This document shows, piece by piece, positions 1-8,388 of a stretch of 64,000 bases of DNA. The stretch's first letter is position 1; every line of letters begins with the position of its first letter. Where the stretch lies: NCBI RefSeq assembly GCF_900637295.1, contig NZ_LR134363.1:1612001-1676000 (forward strand), written 5' to 3'. This DNA is from Actinomyces slackii (GTDB lineage Bacteria; Actinomycetota; Actinomycetes; Actinomycetales; Actinomycetaceae). The notes below the pieces were generated by a model. The model searched no databases. It worked only from the letters and a program-made list of their open reading frames with translations, and was not told the origin of the DNA. The translations under genes were made by a program, and so were the position numbers.

Positions 1-687
1 CTGGACTTCCCCCGAGTGGCGATCAATGTCACCGAGGAGCCCTCTGAGAACGTCGCCCCCTTCCTCATGACCATGCGCCAGAACACGGCGCGCGACAACT
101 TCCAGCTGTGGGCATGGGTCCAGCTCTTCCCCGGCGCGGAGGTTCCTCCGATCGACAACCTGCTCCAGGGCTCCAAGCAGGTCGTCGCCGACACCGAGGG
201 TCTGGTGGCCACCCCCCAGGCGGTCCTGGAGTCCTACATCGACGCCCTGAACAATCCTGATGGCGAGAACGGCAAGGCCTTCGCCGACGACCAGCTGCGC
301 CAGCAGGTGGCGGCTCAGCGAGGCGTGGACTTCGGCGGGCTGGGAGAGGTCAAGGTGACGGCCGCGGCCGGCAGCGACGGTCTGCTCGGCCTGCATGTCG
401 CCGACGGCGGAGCCATCGCCGTGACCACCCTGACCTACACGGTCGTCTTCAAGCGGACCGTCGATGGGGCGACCCTCAACGTCCACAGCGATATCGGCGC
501 CCTGCTGGGGGAGAACACGGCTGTTGTGGGCACCGTCACCGCCACCTACGAGGCCATGGTCGCCTTCTTCATCCCAGTCCAGGGCGGGGACGGCAAGGCC
601 GTCGCCCTCGGCGCGGACACGGTCCTGGCCAAGGTCGAGCGCGACGACAACCAGACGCCCGCGCCCACAGCCACACCGACCGGCTGA
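1..687 (+). CDS. hypothetical protein, 5'-truncated by window edge
   Basis: The reading frame is open from base 1, so the true start lies to the left; 228 C-terminal residues are visible. I do not recognise the family with confidence. The visible part has no transmembrane helix and no catalytic motif I can name. It alternates beta-prone stretches (around TTLTYTVVFKRT) and ends in a Thr/Pro-rich tail (TPAPTATPTG), as in secreted or lipoprotein-type actinobacterial proteins whose N-terminus would carry the signal. An internal GTG at 16 is in frame but is probably not the start. A strong hairpin follows the stop at 713-751. The function is unknown. Confidence 0.6.
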   Translation: MDFPRVAINVTEEPSENVAPFLMTMRQNTARDNFQLWAWVQLFPGAEVPPIDNLLQGSKQVVADTEGLVATPQAVLESYIDALNNPDGENGKAFADDQLRQQVAAQRGVDFGGLGEVKVTAAAGSDGLLGLHVADGGAIAVTTLTYTVVFKRTVDGATLNVHSDIGALLGENTAVVGTVTATYEAMVAFFIPVQGGDGKAVALGADTVLAKVERDDNQTPAPTATPTG

Positions 688-712
688 GCGGCCAGCGCCC
701 AGCGGACCCCGT

Positions 713-751
713 GTGAGCCGCCCTGTCCCCAGTGGGGATCGGGCGGCTCAC
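713..751 (+). terminator. hairpin terminator after the partial gene
   Basis: An 11-bp perfect stem (GTGAGCCGCCC at 713-723 with its complement at 741-751) encloses a second TCCCC/GGGGA stem. It starts 25 bases after the stop at 687. There is no U-tract, as is common for actinobacterial terminators. Confidence 0.65.
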
Positions 752-888
752 TGCGTCGCACTTGGCCCGTAGCGGAGTCGAGCCGGTCAGCGGCATAGCC
801 CTTGGGGGTGTGGTGACACAATGTCCCGCGTTGATCAGCGGCCCAGTGCCGCGCCGTCGAGCGGGCATGGCCCGAGGAAGGCAAACCC

Positions 889-1851
889 ATGAGCATGTTC
901 GGAGCCGTTGACCTGTCCAGCCTCGCCCCCAAGACCGGGCCGGCAGGAGCCGGCGGCCCGGGGGCCGCGACCGGTGCGCCGGCGCCCGCCCGTCCGGCAG
1001 CGGCTGGCGCCCAGGCCTCAGGAGGCCTGCCCGCTCCGCTCATCGTCGATGTCGATGCCACCACCCTGCGCGACGTCGCCGAGATCAGCACCCAGGTCCC
1101 CGTCCTGGTGGTCCTCCACTCCACGCGCAGCCAGGCCGCCACCGAGCTCGTCGAGCTCCTGGGCCGCCTGGTCGGCGAGTACTCCGGGCGCTTCCAACTG
1201 GCCCGGGTCGACGTCGATACCGCCCCCGAGGTCGCCCAGGCCCTCCAGGCCCAGGCCATCCCCGCCGTCATGGCACTCCTGGCCGGCCAGCCGGTGCCGA
1301 TCTTCCAGGGCTCCGCAGCCGAGGAGCAGGTGCGCTCCGTTCTGGACCAGCTCCTGGAGCTGGCCGCCTCCAACGGCATCACCGGCACCATCGCCGTCGA
1401 GGGCCAGGCCGCTCCTGGCGAGCCGGCCGAGCCCGAGGAGACCGAGGTCGAGCGCGCCGCCCGCGAGGCCATCGAGGCCGGCGACTTCACCGCCGCCGAG
1501 GAGGTCTACACCCGGGCCATCAACCAGAGCCCGGGCGACGACACCCTCAAGGCCGCCCGCAATCAGGTCCGCCTCCTGGCCCGCCTGGATGGCCAGGACC
1601 CCACCGCGCTCCTGGCCGCGGCGGACGCCGCGCCCCAGGACCTCGACGCGGCCCTGGCCGGCGCCGACGCCGCCTTGGCGCTGGGGGACCTCGACGCGGC
1701 CCTGGGCCGGGCCCTGGAGGCCGTGCGCAGCCACACCGGCGAGGAGCGCGAGACCGCGCGGCTGCGCGTCCTGGAGCTCTTCGACGTCATCGGCGCAGAC
1801 GCCCCCGAGGTCGGCCGGGCCCGCCGCCAGCTGGCCAGCATCCTCTACTGA
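889..1851 (+). CDS. thioredoxin-like domain / TPR co-chaperone (YbbN/CnoX type)
   Basis: This 320-residue protein has three parts: an Ala/Pro-rich N-terminus (about 1-45), a thioredoxin fold (about 50-165) and a helical repeat region (about 180-320) that resembles tetratricopeptide pairs (AAEEVYTRAI, LDAALAGADAALALGDLDAAL). This order matches the YbbN/CnoX family, which holds unfolded clients and passes them to chaperones. The thioredoxin active site CxxC is absent; the equivalent turn reads HSTRSQA. The cis-proline loop (QAIPAVMAL) is kept, so the domain is probably a binding rather than a redox domain. GAGGAAGG lies about 7 bases before the ATG and supports this start. It is convergent with glgP across a strong terminator. 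The family assignment is good; the client role is inferred from the family. Confidence 0.85.
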   Translation: MSMFGAVDLSSLAPKTGPAGAGGPGAATGAPAPARPAAAGAQASGGLPAPLIVDVDATTLRDVAEISTQVPVLVVLHSTRSQAATELVELLGRLVGEYSGRFQLARVDVDTAPEVAQALQAQAIPAVMALLAGQPVPIFQGSAAEEQVRSVLDQLLELAASNGITGTIAVEGQAAPGEPAEPEETEVERAAREAIEAGDFTAAEEVYTRAINQSPGDDTLKAARNQVRLLARLDGQDPTALLAAADAAPQDLDAALAGADAALALGDLDAALGRALEAVRSHTGEERETARLRVLELFDVIGADAPEVGRARRQLASILY

Positions 1852-1887
1852 CCTCTACTGAACTCTGCTAACCCCTTCTGACAGGGC

Positions 1888-1925
1888 GCGAGGCCGGTTG
1901 CCGCAGTGACGGCAACCGGCCTCGC
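1888..1925. terminator. bidirectional terminator between convergent genes
   Basis: A perfect 16-bp stem (1888-1903 with 1910-1925) and a 6-base loop CAGTGA lie between the stops of the YbbN-like gene (1851) and glgP (1958). The symmetrical placement suggests that it serves both strands. Confidence 0.8.
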
Positions 1926-1957
1926 GGGGCTTAGCCCGATCGATCCCGTGGAGGGGA

Positions 1958-4324
1958 TCAGTCGATGGGGGTGGCCTCGATCTTCCAGACCTCACGGGCG
2001 TAGTCGCTGATCGTGCGGTCCGAGGAGAAGCGGCCCGAGCGGGTGATGTTCACCCAGGCCCGCCGCTGCCAGGCGCGGGCATCGGCGTAGTCGGCCGCCA
2101 TAGCGTCCTTGGTCTCGCGGTAGGCGGCGAAGTCGCCCAGCACGTAGTAGACATCGGCGGGCTCGTTGGAGGCCTCCAGGAGGCTGCGGCGCAGGTCGGC
2201 GAACCAGCCCGAGCCGTTGTCATCCAGGGTGCCGTCGGTGAAGGCGTCCAGGACGCGCTTGAGGCCCGGGACGTTCTCGTAGTGCCACACCGGGTTGTAG
2301 GTCTCGCGCAGGGAGGGCAGCTCGTCCTCGGTGGCGCCGAAGATGTAGGCGTTGTCCTGGCCCACGGATTCCAGGATCTCCACATTGGCGCCGTCGAGAG
2401 TGCCCAGGGTCAGGGCGCCGTTCATCATGAACTTCATGTTGGAGGTGCCCGAGGCCTCCTTGCCGGCCATGGAGATCTGCTCGGAGACGTCCGCAGCCGG
2501 GATGATGTGCTCGGCTGGGGAGACGTTGTAGTTGTGGACGAAGACCACCTTGAGGGTCTTGGAGACCACGGGGTCGTTGTTGACCAGCTCGGCGACGGCG
2601 TTGATGAGCTTGATGACGCCCTTGGCGCGGATGTAGCCGGGGGCGGCCTTGGCGCCGAAGATGAAGACTCGCGGCGCCACCTCCAGCGAGGGGTCCTCCT
2701 TCATCCGGAAGTAGAGGTCCAGGATGTAGATGGCGTTGAGCAGCTGGCGCTTGTACTCGTGGAGGCGCTTGATCTGAACATCGAAGATCGCGTCGGGGTT
2801 GATCTCCACGCCCTCGCGCTGGGCGATCCAGGCGGCGAAGTCGGCCTTGTTGTCCCGCTTGATCTGGGCCAGGCGGTCGTAGACGGACTCGTCGACCGCG
2901 TCGGTGTAGCGGTCCAGGATCGAGAGGTCCTTGGCCCAGGCGTCGGAGCCGGTGACCTCATCGAGCAGGTCGGACAGGCGCGGGTTGCACTGGCGCAGCC
3001 AGCGGCGCGGGGTCACGCCGTTGGTCTTGTTGTTGAAGCGCTCGGGCCAGATGGCGTGCCACTCGCCCAGGGTCTCGCGCTTGATGATCTCGGTGTGCAG
3101 GGCGGCGACGCCGTTGATGGAGTAGGAGGCGTAGCAGGCGATCCAGGCCATGCGCACCGTGTCCCCGGACAGGGGGGCCATGTAGTCGATGGTGCCCTGG
3201 TCCAGGCCGCGCTGGGCCATGTCGGCGCGGAAGCGGCGGTCGATCTCGCGGACGATCTCCATGATGCGCGGGAAGAGGCGCTCGAAGATGGAGACCTCCC
3301 AGGTCTCCAGGGCCTCGGCCAGCACGGTGTGGTTGGTGTAGGCGAAGGTCTTGGAGACGACCTCCCAGGCCTCCTCCCAGCCCATCCTGTGCTCGTCCAG
3401 CAGGATGCGCATGAGCTCGGGGATGGCCAGCACCGGGTGGGTGTCGTTGAGCTGGATGGCGTTGTAGTCGGCGAAGCCGGTCAGGTCCGAGCCGTGGTGC
3501 TCGACGTAGTTCTCCACGATCTGCTGCAGGGAGGCCGAGCAGAAGAAGTACTGCTGGCGCACCCGCAGGACCTTGCCCTCATAGGTGGTGTCATTGGGGT
3601 AGAGGACGCGGGAGATGTCCGAGACGTGCTCGCGCTCGACGATGGCCTCGGTGAAGCGCTGGGAGTTGAAGGCGTCGTAGTCGAACTCCCGGACCGGCTC
3701 GGCCTTCCATAGGCGCAGGGTGCCCACGTTCTTGGTGCCGTAGCCGGTGATGGGCATGTCGTAGGGGATGGCCCGCACATCCATGTCCTGGTAGTGGACC
3801 AGGCGCTGGGCCTCCTCGCGGCGCACGACGAAGGGGTAGCCCTCCTCCATCCAGGGGTCGGGGTGCTCGGTCTGGAAGCCGTCCTCGAAGAGCTGCTTGA
3901 ACAGGCCGTAGCGGTAGAGGATGCCGTAGCCGGTCACCGGCAGGTCCAGGGTGGCGCAGGAGTCGAGGAAGCAGGCGGCCAGACGGCCCAGGCCGCCGTT
4001 GCCCAGGGCCGCGTCGGGCTCCTGCTCCAGGACCTCGGTCAGGCTCTGGCCGAAGGTGCTCACGGCCTGGCCGGCCTCCTCCACCAGGCCCAGGTTGGAC
4101 AGGTTGTTGAGCAGCGCGCGGCCCATGAGGAACTCGGCGGAGAAGTAGTGCTCCTGGCGCCCGGCGTTGTACTTCTGCCAGGTGGCGTACCAGTTATCGG
4201 CAATGGCGTCGACGACGGCGGCTGACAGTCCCTGCCATGCCTCCATGGGGGTTGCGGCGGCGGCGGGGCGGCCGGAGACGGCGCGCACCTGCGCGGGGGC
4301 GCTTGTGACCAGGTTCTGTGGCAT
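1958..4324 (-). CDS. glgP: glycogen/maltodextrin phosphorylase
   Basis: It releases glucose-1-phosphate from the non-reducing ends of alpha-1,4-glucan with a pyridoxal-phosphate cofactor. The signature EASGTSNMKFMMNGALTLG with the PLP lysine is at about residue 630, and GNGGLGRLAACFLDS is near the N-terminus. The length of 788 residues is normal for the family. Two ATGs are possible, at 4339 and 4324. I chose 4324 because AGGAAAG sits at the right distance before it, while nothing precedes 4339. The gene stands alone with a 219-base gap to glgB upstream, which contains the glgB terminator. It is the degradative partner of the glgB/glgE synthesis genes beside it. Confidence in the function is high; whether it prefers glycogen or maltodextrin cannot be told. 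Confidence 0.95.
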   Translation of the reverse strand: MPQNLVTSAPAQVRAVSGRPAAAATPMEAWQGLSAAVVDAIADNWYATWQKYNAGRQEHYFSAEFLMGRALLNNLSNLGLVEEAGQAVSTFGQSLTEVLEQEPDAALGNGGLGRLAACFLDSCATLDLPVTGYGILYRYGLFKQLFEDGFQTEHPDPWMEEGYPFVVRREEAQRLVHYQDMDVRAIPYDMPITGYGTKNVGTLRLWKAEPVREFDYDAFNSQRFTEAIVEREHVSDISRVLYPNDTTYEGKVLRVRQQYFFCSASLQQIVENYVEHHGSDLTGFADYNAIQLNDTHPVLAIPELMRILLDEHRMGWEEAWEVVSKTFAYTNHTVLAEALETWEVSIFERLFPRIMEIVREIDRRFRADMAQRGLDQGTIDYMAPLSGDTVRMAWIACYASYSINGVAALHTEIIKRETLGEWHAIWPERFNNKTNGVTPRRWLRQCNPRLSDLLDEVTGSDAWAKDLSILDRYTDAVDESVYDRLAQIKRDNKADFAAWIAQREGVEINPDAIFDVQIKRLHEYKRQLLNAIYILDLYFRMKEDPSLEVAPRVFIFGAKAAPGYIRAKGVIKLINAVAELVNNDPVVSKTLKVVFVHNYNVSPAEHIIPAADVSEQISMAGKEASGTSNMKFMMNGALTLGTLDGANVEILESVGQDNAYIFGATEDELPSLRETYNPVWHYENVPGLKRVLDAFTDGTLDDNGSGWFADLRRSLLEASNEPADVYYVLGDFAAYRETKDAMAADYADARAWQRRAWVNITRSGRFSSDRTISDYAREVWKIEATPID

Positions 4325-4477
4325 GACTTCTTTCCTCATGGGACGGCGATGACAGCGGCTGCATGATCCTTCGATTGCAAGAATCTTGCAGGAACCGCCA
4401 GCAGCCTACCCTCTCCGCGCCGCAGGGGACACGGCAGGGCGTGTGACGATGCCCCAACAAGGCTCGACCAGAGCGGC

Positions 4478-4511
4478 GATCGCCCGCCGGAACGGTGTCC
4501 GACGGGCGATC
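4478..4511 (-). terminator. terminator downstream of glgB
   Basis: GATCGCCCG at 4478-4486 pairs with CGGGCGATC at 4503-4511, and an inner CGG/CCG stem extends it. It lies about 33 bases past the glgB stop on the minus strand. Confidence 0.7.
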
Positions 4512-4543
4512 AGCGGCTGGCGCTCAGGCCAAGCGATAGGACT

Positions 4544-6784
4544 TCAGTCCCGGCTGGGGCGCAGGAAGACCGCGCCCATGGGGGGCACGCGCAGGCGCAC
4601 CGAGGCCGGGCGGCCGTTCCAGGGCAGCTCCTCGGCCTCGACGCGACCCAGGTTGCCCACGCCCGATCCGCCATAGGTCTGGGAGTCGGTGTTGAGCACC
4701 TCGTCCCAGTCACCGGCGAAGGGCAGACCCACCCGGTAGCCCTCGTGGGGGGTGCCGGCGAAGTTGACCACGCAGACCACGAGGTCCTCGCGGCCCTCGG
4801 CGTCGGTGCCCTTGCGCAGGTAGGACAGGACGTTGTGGTCGCCGTCGCCGGCCTCGATCCACTCGAAGCCCCGGTGGGAGAAGTCCTCGGTCCACAGGGC
4901 GGGGGAGTCCTTGTAGAGGCGGTTGAGATCGCTGACCAGGGTCAGCAGGCCCTGGTGGCCGGGGTCGTCCAGGATCCACCAGTCCAGGGAGTGGTCGGCG
5001 TTCCACTCCGCGCCCTGGCCGAACTCCTGGCCCATGAACAGCAGCTGCTTGCCCGGGTGGGACCACTGGTAGGCGTACAGGGCGCGCAGCCCCGCCAGCT
5101 CCTGCCAGGCGTCGCCTGGCATCTTGGACAGCAGCGAGCCCTTGCCGTGGACGACCTCGTCATGGCTCAGTGGCAGGATGAACTGCTCGGAGAAGGCGTA
5201 GACCAGGGAGAAGGTCAGCTCGCCGTGGTGGTAGCGGCGGTTGACCGGGTCCTCGGCCAGGTAGCGCAGAGTGTCATTCATCCACCCCATGTTCCACTTC
5301 AGCCCGAAGCCCAGGCCCCCGTACTCGGTGGGGGCGGTCACGCCCGGCCAGGCGGTGGACTCCTCGGCGGCCATGATGATGCCGGGGTGCTTGCGGTAGG
5401 CGGTGGCCGTGGACTCCTGCAGGAGGCTGATGGCCTCGAGGTTCTCCCGCCCGCCGAACTGGTTGGGGTGCCACTGGCCGTCCTCGCGGGAGTAGTCCAG
5501 GTAGAGCATGGAGGCCACCGCGTCCACGCGCAGGCCGTCGGCGTGGAACTCCTCGAGCCAGTACAGGGCGTTGGCCACCAGGAAGTTGCGCACCTCGTTG
5601 CGCCCGAAGTTGAACACGTAGGTGCCCCAGTCGGGGTGCTCGCCGCGGTGCGGGTCGGGATCCTCGTACAGGGCGGTGCCGTCGAATCGTGCCAGCGCCC
5701 ACTCGTCCTTGGGGAAGTGGGCCGGCACCCAGTCCAGGATGACGCCGATGCCGGCCTGGTGGAGCTTGTCCACCAGGTAGCGGAAGTCGTCAGGGGTGCC
5801 GAATCGCGCCGTCGGGGCGTAGTAGCCGGTGACCTGGTAGCCCCAGGACCCGCCGAAGGGGTGCTCGGCCACGGGCAGGAACTCCACATGCGTGAAGCCG
5901 GCCTCCTTGACATAGGGCACCAGCTCCTCGGCCAGCCCCCGGTAGCCCAGTCCCTGGCGCCAGGAGCCGACATGCACCTCGTAGATGCTCATGGGGCCGC
6001 TGTGGGGGTCGGTGGCGGCGCGCTTGTCCATCCACTCCTGGTCCTGCCACTCGTGGAAGCGGTCGGTGACCACCGAGGCGGTGGCCGGGGGGACCTCGGT
6101 GGCGCGGGCCATGGGGTCGGCCTTCTGGTGCCAGGAGCCGTCGGCGAAGCACAGCTCGAACTTGTAGCGGGCGCCCACGCCCACGCCGGGGATGAACAGC
6201 TCCCACACGCCCGAGGAGCCCAGGGAGCGCATGGCGGTGGCGGTGCCGTCCCAGTAGTTGAAGTCGCCGACCACGCGCACCGCGCGGGCATTGGGGGCCC
6301 ACACGGCGAAGGCGGTTCCCTCGACCTCGCCCATGGGGCCCGAGTAGCGCTTGATGTGGGCGCCCAGGACCTCCCACAGCTCCTCGTGGCGGCCCTCGGA
6401 GATGAGATAGGTGTCCATCTCGCCCAGGGTCGGCATGAAGCGGTAGGGATCATCCACCGTCACGCTCTCCTCGCCATAGGTGACGGTGAGGCGGTAGTCG
6501 GGGATCTCCTGGCCGGGCAGCAGGGCGGTCCACACCCCGTCCTGCTCGTGGGTCGCGGGGTAGGAGCCCTGCGCGGTCTCCACCACGACGGCGTCGGCCA
6601 GGTGCCGCACCGTGCGCACGGTCACGCCGTGCTCGCCCACATGGGCGCCCAGGATCTCGTGGGGGTTGTGGTGGCGCGCATAGGCGATATCGGACAGCAC
6701 CCACGGCTCCACGTGGATGGGGGACGGTCCGGAGGGGGCCGAGTCGGGGACGTCGTCGGGCTCAGGGGTAGTGGAGTCTGTCAT
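4544..6784 (-). CDS. glgB: 1,4-alpha-glucan branching enzyme
   Basis: It cuts an alpha-1,4-glucan chain and rejoins it as an alpha-1,6 branch. The 746-residue GH13 protein has N-terminal carbohydrate-binding/E-set domains (about 30-245), then the catalytic barrel with [16 protein letters not shown], the nucleophile Asp in [10 protein letters not shown], the acid/base Glu in IIMAAEES and the transition-state Asp in [13 protein letters not shown]-terminal beta domain follows. GGAAGAG precedes the ATG by about 7 bases. It follows mak by 74 bases in the treS-mak-glgB direction, so it is probably co-transcribed. In the GlgE pathway this enzyme supplies new non-reducing ends for GlgE. There are no oddities in length or motifs. 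Confidence 0.96.
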   Translation of the reverse strand: MTDSTTPEPDDVPDSAPSGPSPIHVEPWVLSDIAYARHHNPHEILGAHVGEHGVTVRTVRHLADAVVVETAQGSYPATHEQDGVWTALLPGQEIPDYRLTVTYGEESVTVDDPYRFMPTLGEMDTYLISEGRHEELWEVLGAHIKRYSGPMGEVEGTAFAVWAPNARAVRVVGDFNYWDGTATAMRSLGSSGVWELFIPGVGVGARYKFELCFADGSWHQKADPMARATEVPPATASVVTDRFHEWQDQEWMDKRAATDPHSGPMSIYEVHVGSWRQGLGYRGLAEELVPYVKEAGFTHVEFLPVAEHPFGGSWGYQVTGYYAPTARFGTPDDFRYLVDKLHQAGIGVILDWVPAHFPKDEWALARFDGTALYEDPDPHRGEHPDWGTYVFNFGRNEVRNFLVANALYWLEEFHADGLRVDAVASMLYLDYSREDGQWHPNQFGGRENLEAISLLQESTATAYRKHPGIIMAAEESTAWPGVTAPTEYGGLGFGLKWNMGWMNDTLRYLAEDPVNRRYHHGELTFSLVYAFSEQFILPLSHDEVVHGKGSLLSKMPGDAWQELAGLRALYAYQWSHPGKQLLFMGQEFGQGAEWNADHSLDWWILDDPGHQGLLTLVSDLNRLYKDSPALWTEDFSHRGFEWIEAGDGDHNVLSYLRKGTDAEGREDLVVCVVNFAGTPHEGYRVGLPFAGDWDEVLNTDSQTYGGSGVGNLGRVEAEELPWNGRPASVRLRVPPMGAVFLRPSRD

Positions 6785-6858
6785 GCGGCAACTCTTCCAT
6801 GCGAAGGTGGGTTCGGGGGAGGGTTTGGGCGATCAATGGCCGGCGGCGCCGACGGCGC

Positions 6859-8388
6859 TCATGAGGGTGATTCGCTGGGCGCCTCCTGACCGGCCGAGGG
6901 GCCCTGAAGGAGCGAGGCGATGGCCGCCACCGGGATATCCAGCCAATCGGGGCGGTTGCGGGCCTCGTAGACGGCCTCGTAGAGGGCCTTGTCCAGCTCC
7001 AGGCAGGCCAGCAGCACCCCGGCCGCGGCCCGGCCCTGCTCATCGCGCGCCGGGGCGGCCTCCTCATAGCCCTGGGCGAAGGCCGAGCGCATCGCGGCCA
7101 GCCAGTCGGCGTGGGCGGCACCGCCCACCGCGGCGGCGTAGTCGAAGGAGCGCAGCATCCCGGCCACGTCCCGCAGCGGCTGATCGGCCTGGCTGCGCTG
7201 GGCCAGGGGGCGCAGGGGCTCGCCCTCGAAGTCCAGGACGTACCAGCGCTCGGCGCCCCCGATCTCGTGGAGGACCTGGCCCAGGTGGTAGTCGCCGTGA
7301 ACGCGGGTGGCCCGGTCCAGGGCGGGCAGCGCAGCCAGGTCGGCCAGCATCCGCTCCACGCCCTCGGCCAGGCTCTCGACGCGACTGCCGAGCTCGGGGA
7401 CCTCGGTCATGGCCCACCGGCAGCGCTGGCGCAGGTCGGCGACCAGGTCATCGGGCGCCGCGGGCTCGGCGCTGCCCAGGGCGGCGGCGAGGTGGCCGTG
7501 CATCTGGGCCGTCGTGGCCCCCAGGTCCCGGGCCAGTGCCAGGGCCCGATCGCGCACCGGGCCGTTGGCGTCATCCGTGGCGGCCAACTCGCAGAACAGC
7601 TCGAAGCCGTCGTCGGCCCGGGGCACGAAGGTGCAGGCCACCGCCGAGTCCGTGGAGGCGGTCGAGCCATCGGGCTGGATCCAGGACAGGTGGGACCAGG
7701 CCACCGGGGTGCGCACCCGGTCCCAGCCCTGGCGGGCCAGGGCCACGGAGACCTCCACGTCCGGGTTGCGCCCATGGGCCAGCACCCGCAGCAGCTTGAC
7801 GATGAGATCGCCGGTGGCGCCATCCTGGCGGCCCGCGGCTCCCTCGGGCCCGGGGGCCGGCAGGATCACCGAGGTGTTGGACTGCTCGCCGGTGGTCACG
7901 CGCAGGCGCTCGGCCCGCTGGATGATGGCTCGGGCGCCCGCCTCATCGAGCACGGTGCCTGCCTCCAGCGCCCCGGCGGCCCAGGCCCGCCAGAAGGCGG
8001 GGTGATGGGCGCCGTCGACCAGGGCCACCTCCCCCGTGGGGGTCTGGGCGATCAGCCCGTGGGCGCCGGGGGCCTGGCCGGGGGTGGCGAAGCCCTCCAG
8101 GGCGTCGGCCTCCTCCAGGACCAGGGGGACCTGGAGGATCACCGGCTCGCCCTGCCCGTCACGGGGCGCGGCGATGAGCAGGCTGCGCACGCCGGGGGCC
8201 GGCTCCTGGCAGGCCAGGATGCTCAGGGTGCCCGGCGCCGGGGCGGCCTCGCCCTTGAGGGGGAACCAGCGCCGCTTCAGCAGCCATGGCTCCAGGGCCG
8301 CCAGGAGCTCGGCGTCCTGGGGCCACGAGGCAGCGGCGCGGTCCTGAGTGGCCCGGGTCGCGGCACCGGTGGGCGGGGTGGTGGTCAT
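6859..8388 (-). CDS. mak: maltokinase
   Basis: It phosphorylates maltose with ATP to alpha-maltose-1-phosphate, the donor for GlgE. The 509-residue protein starts with a typical maltokinase cap (LEPWLLKRRWFPLKGE) and has an aminoglycoside-kinase-like C-terminal lobe with the catalytic loop VHGDYHLGQVLHE and the metal-binding VLDFEGEP. Its ATG overlaps the treS stop by 4 bases (ATGA), which points to translational coupling. In several actinobacteria treS and mak are fused or adjacent, and here they are separate but overlapping. Confidence is high from motifs and context together. Confidence 0.94.
   Translation of the reverse strand: MTTTPPTGAATRATQDRAAASWPQDAELLAALEPWLLKRRWFPLKGEAAPAPGTLSILACQEPAPGVRSLLIAAPRDGQGEPVILQVPLVLEEADALEGFATPGQAPGAHGLIAQTPTGEVALVDGAHHPAFWRAWAAGALEAGTVLDEAGARAIIQRAERLRVTTGEQSNTSVILPAPGPEGAAGRQDGATGDLIVKLLRVLAHGRNPDVEVSVALARQGWDRVRTPVAWSHLSWIQPDGSTASTDSAVACTFVPRADDGFELFCELAATDDANGPVRDRALALARDLGATTAQMHGHLAAALGSAEPAAPDDLVADLRQRCRWAMTEVPELGSRVESLAEGVERMLADLAALPALDRATRVHGDYHLGQVLHEIGGAERWYVLDFEGEPLRPLAQRSQADQPLRDVAGMLRSFDYAAAVGGAAHADWLAAMRSAFAQGYEEAAPARDEQGRAAAGVLLACLELDKALYEAVYEARNRPDWLDIPVAAIASLLQGPSAGQEAPSESPS

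Noticed and set aside
2282-3712. Long frame antisense to glgP (476 codons), and similar ones opposite glgB, treS and glgE
   Set aside because: High-GC third-position bias opens antisense frames; they have no domain, no start signal, and repetitive Val/Gly/Leu composition.
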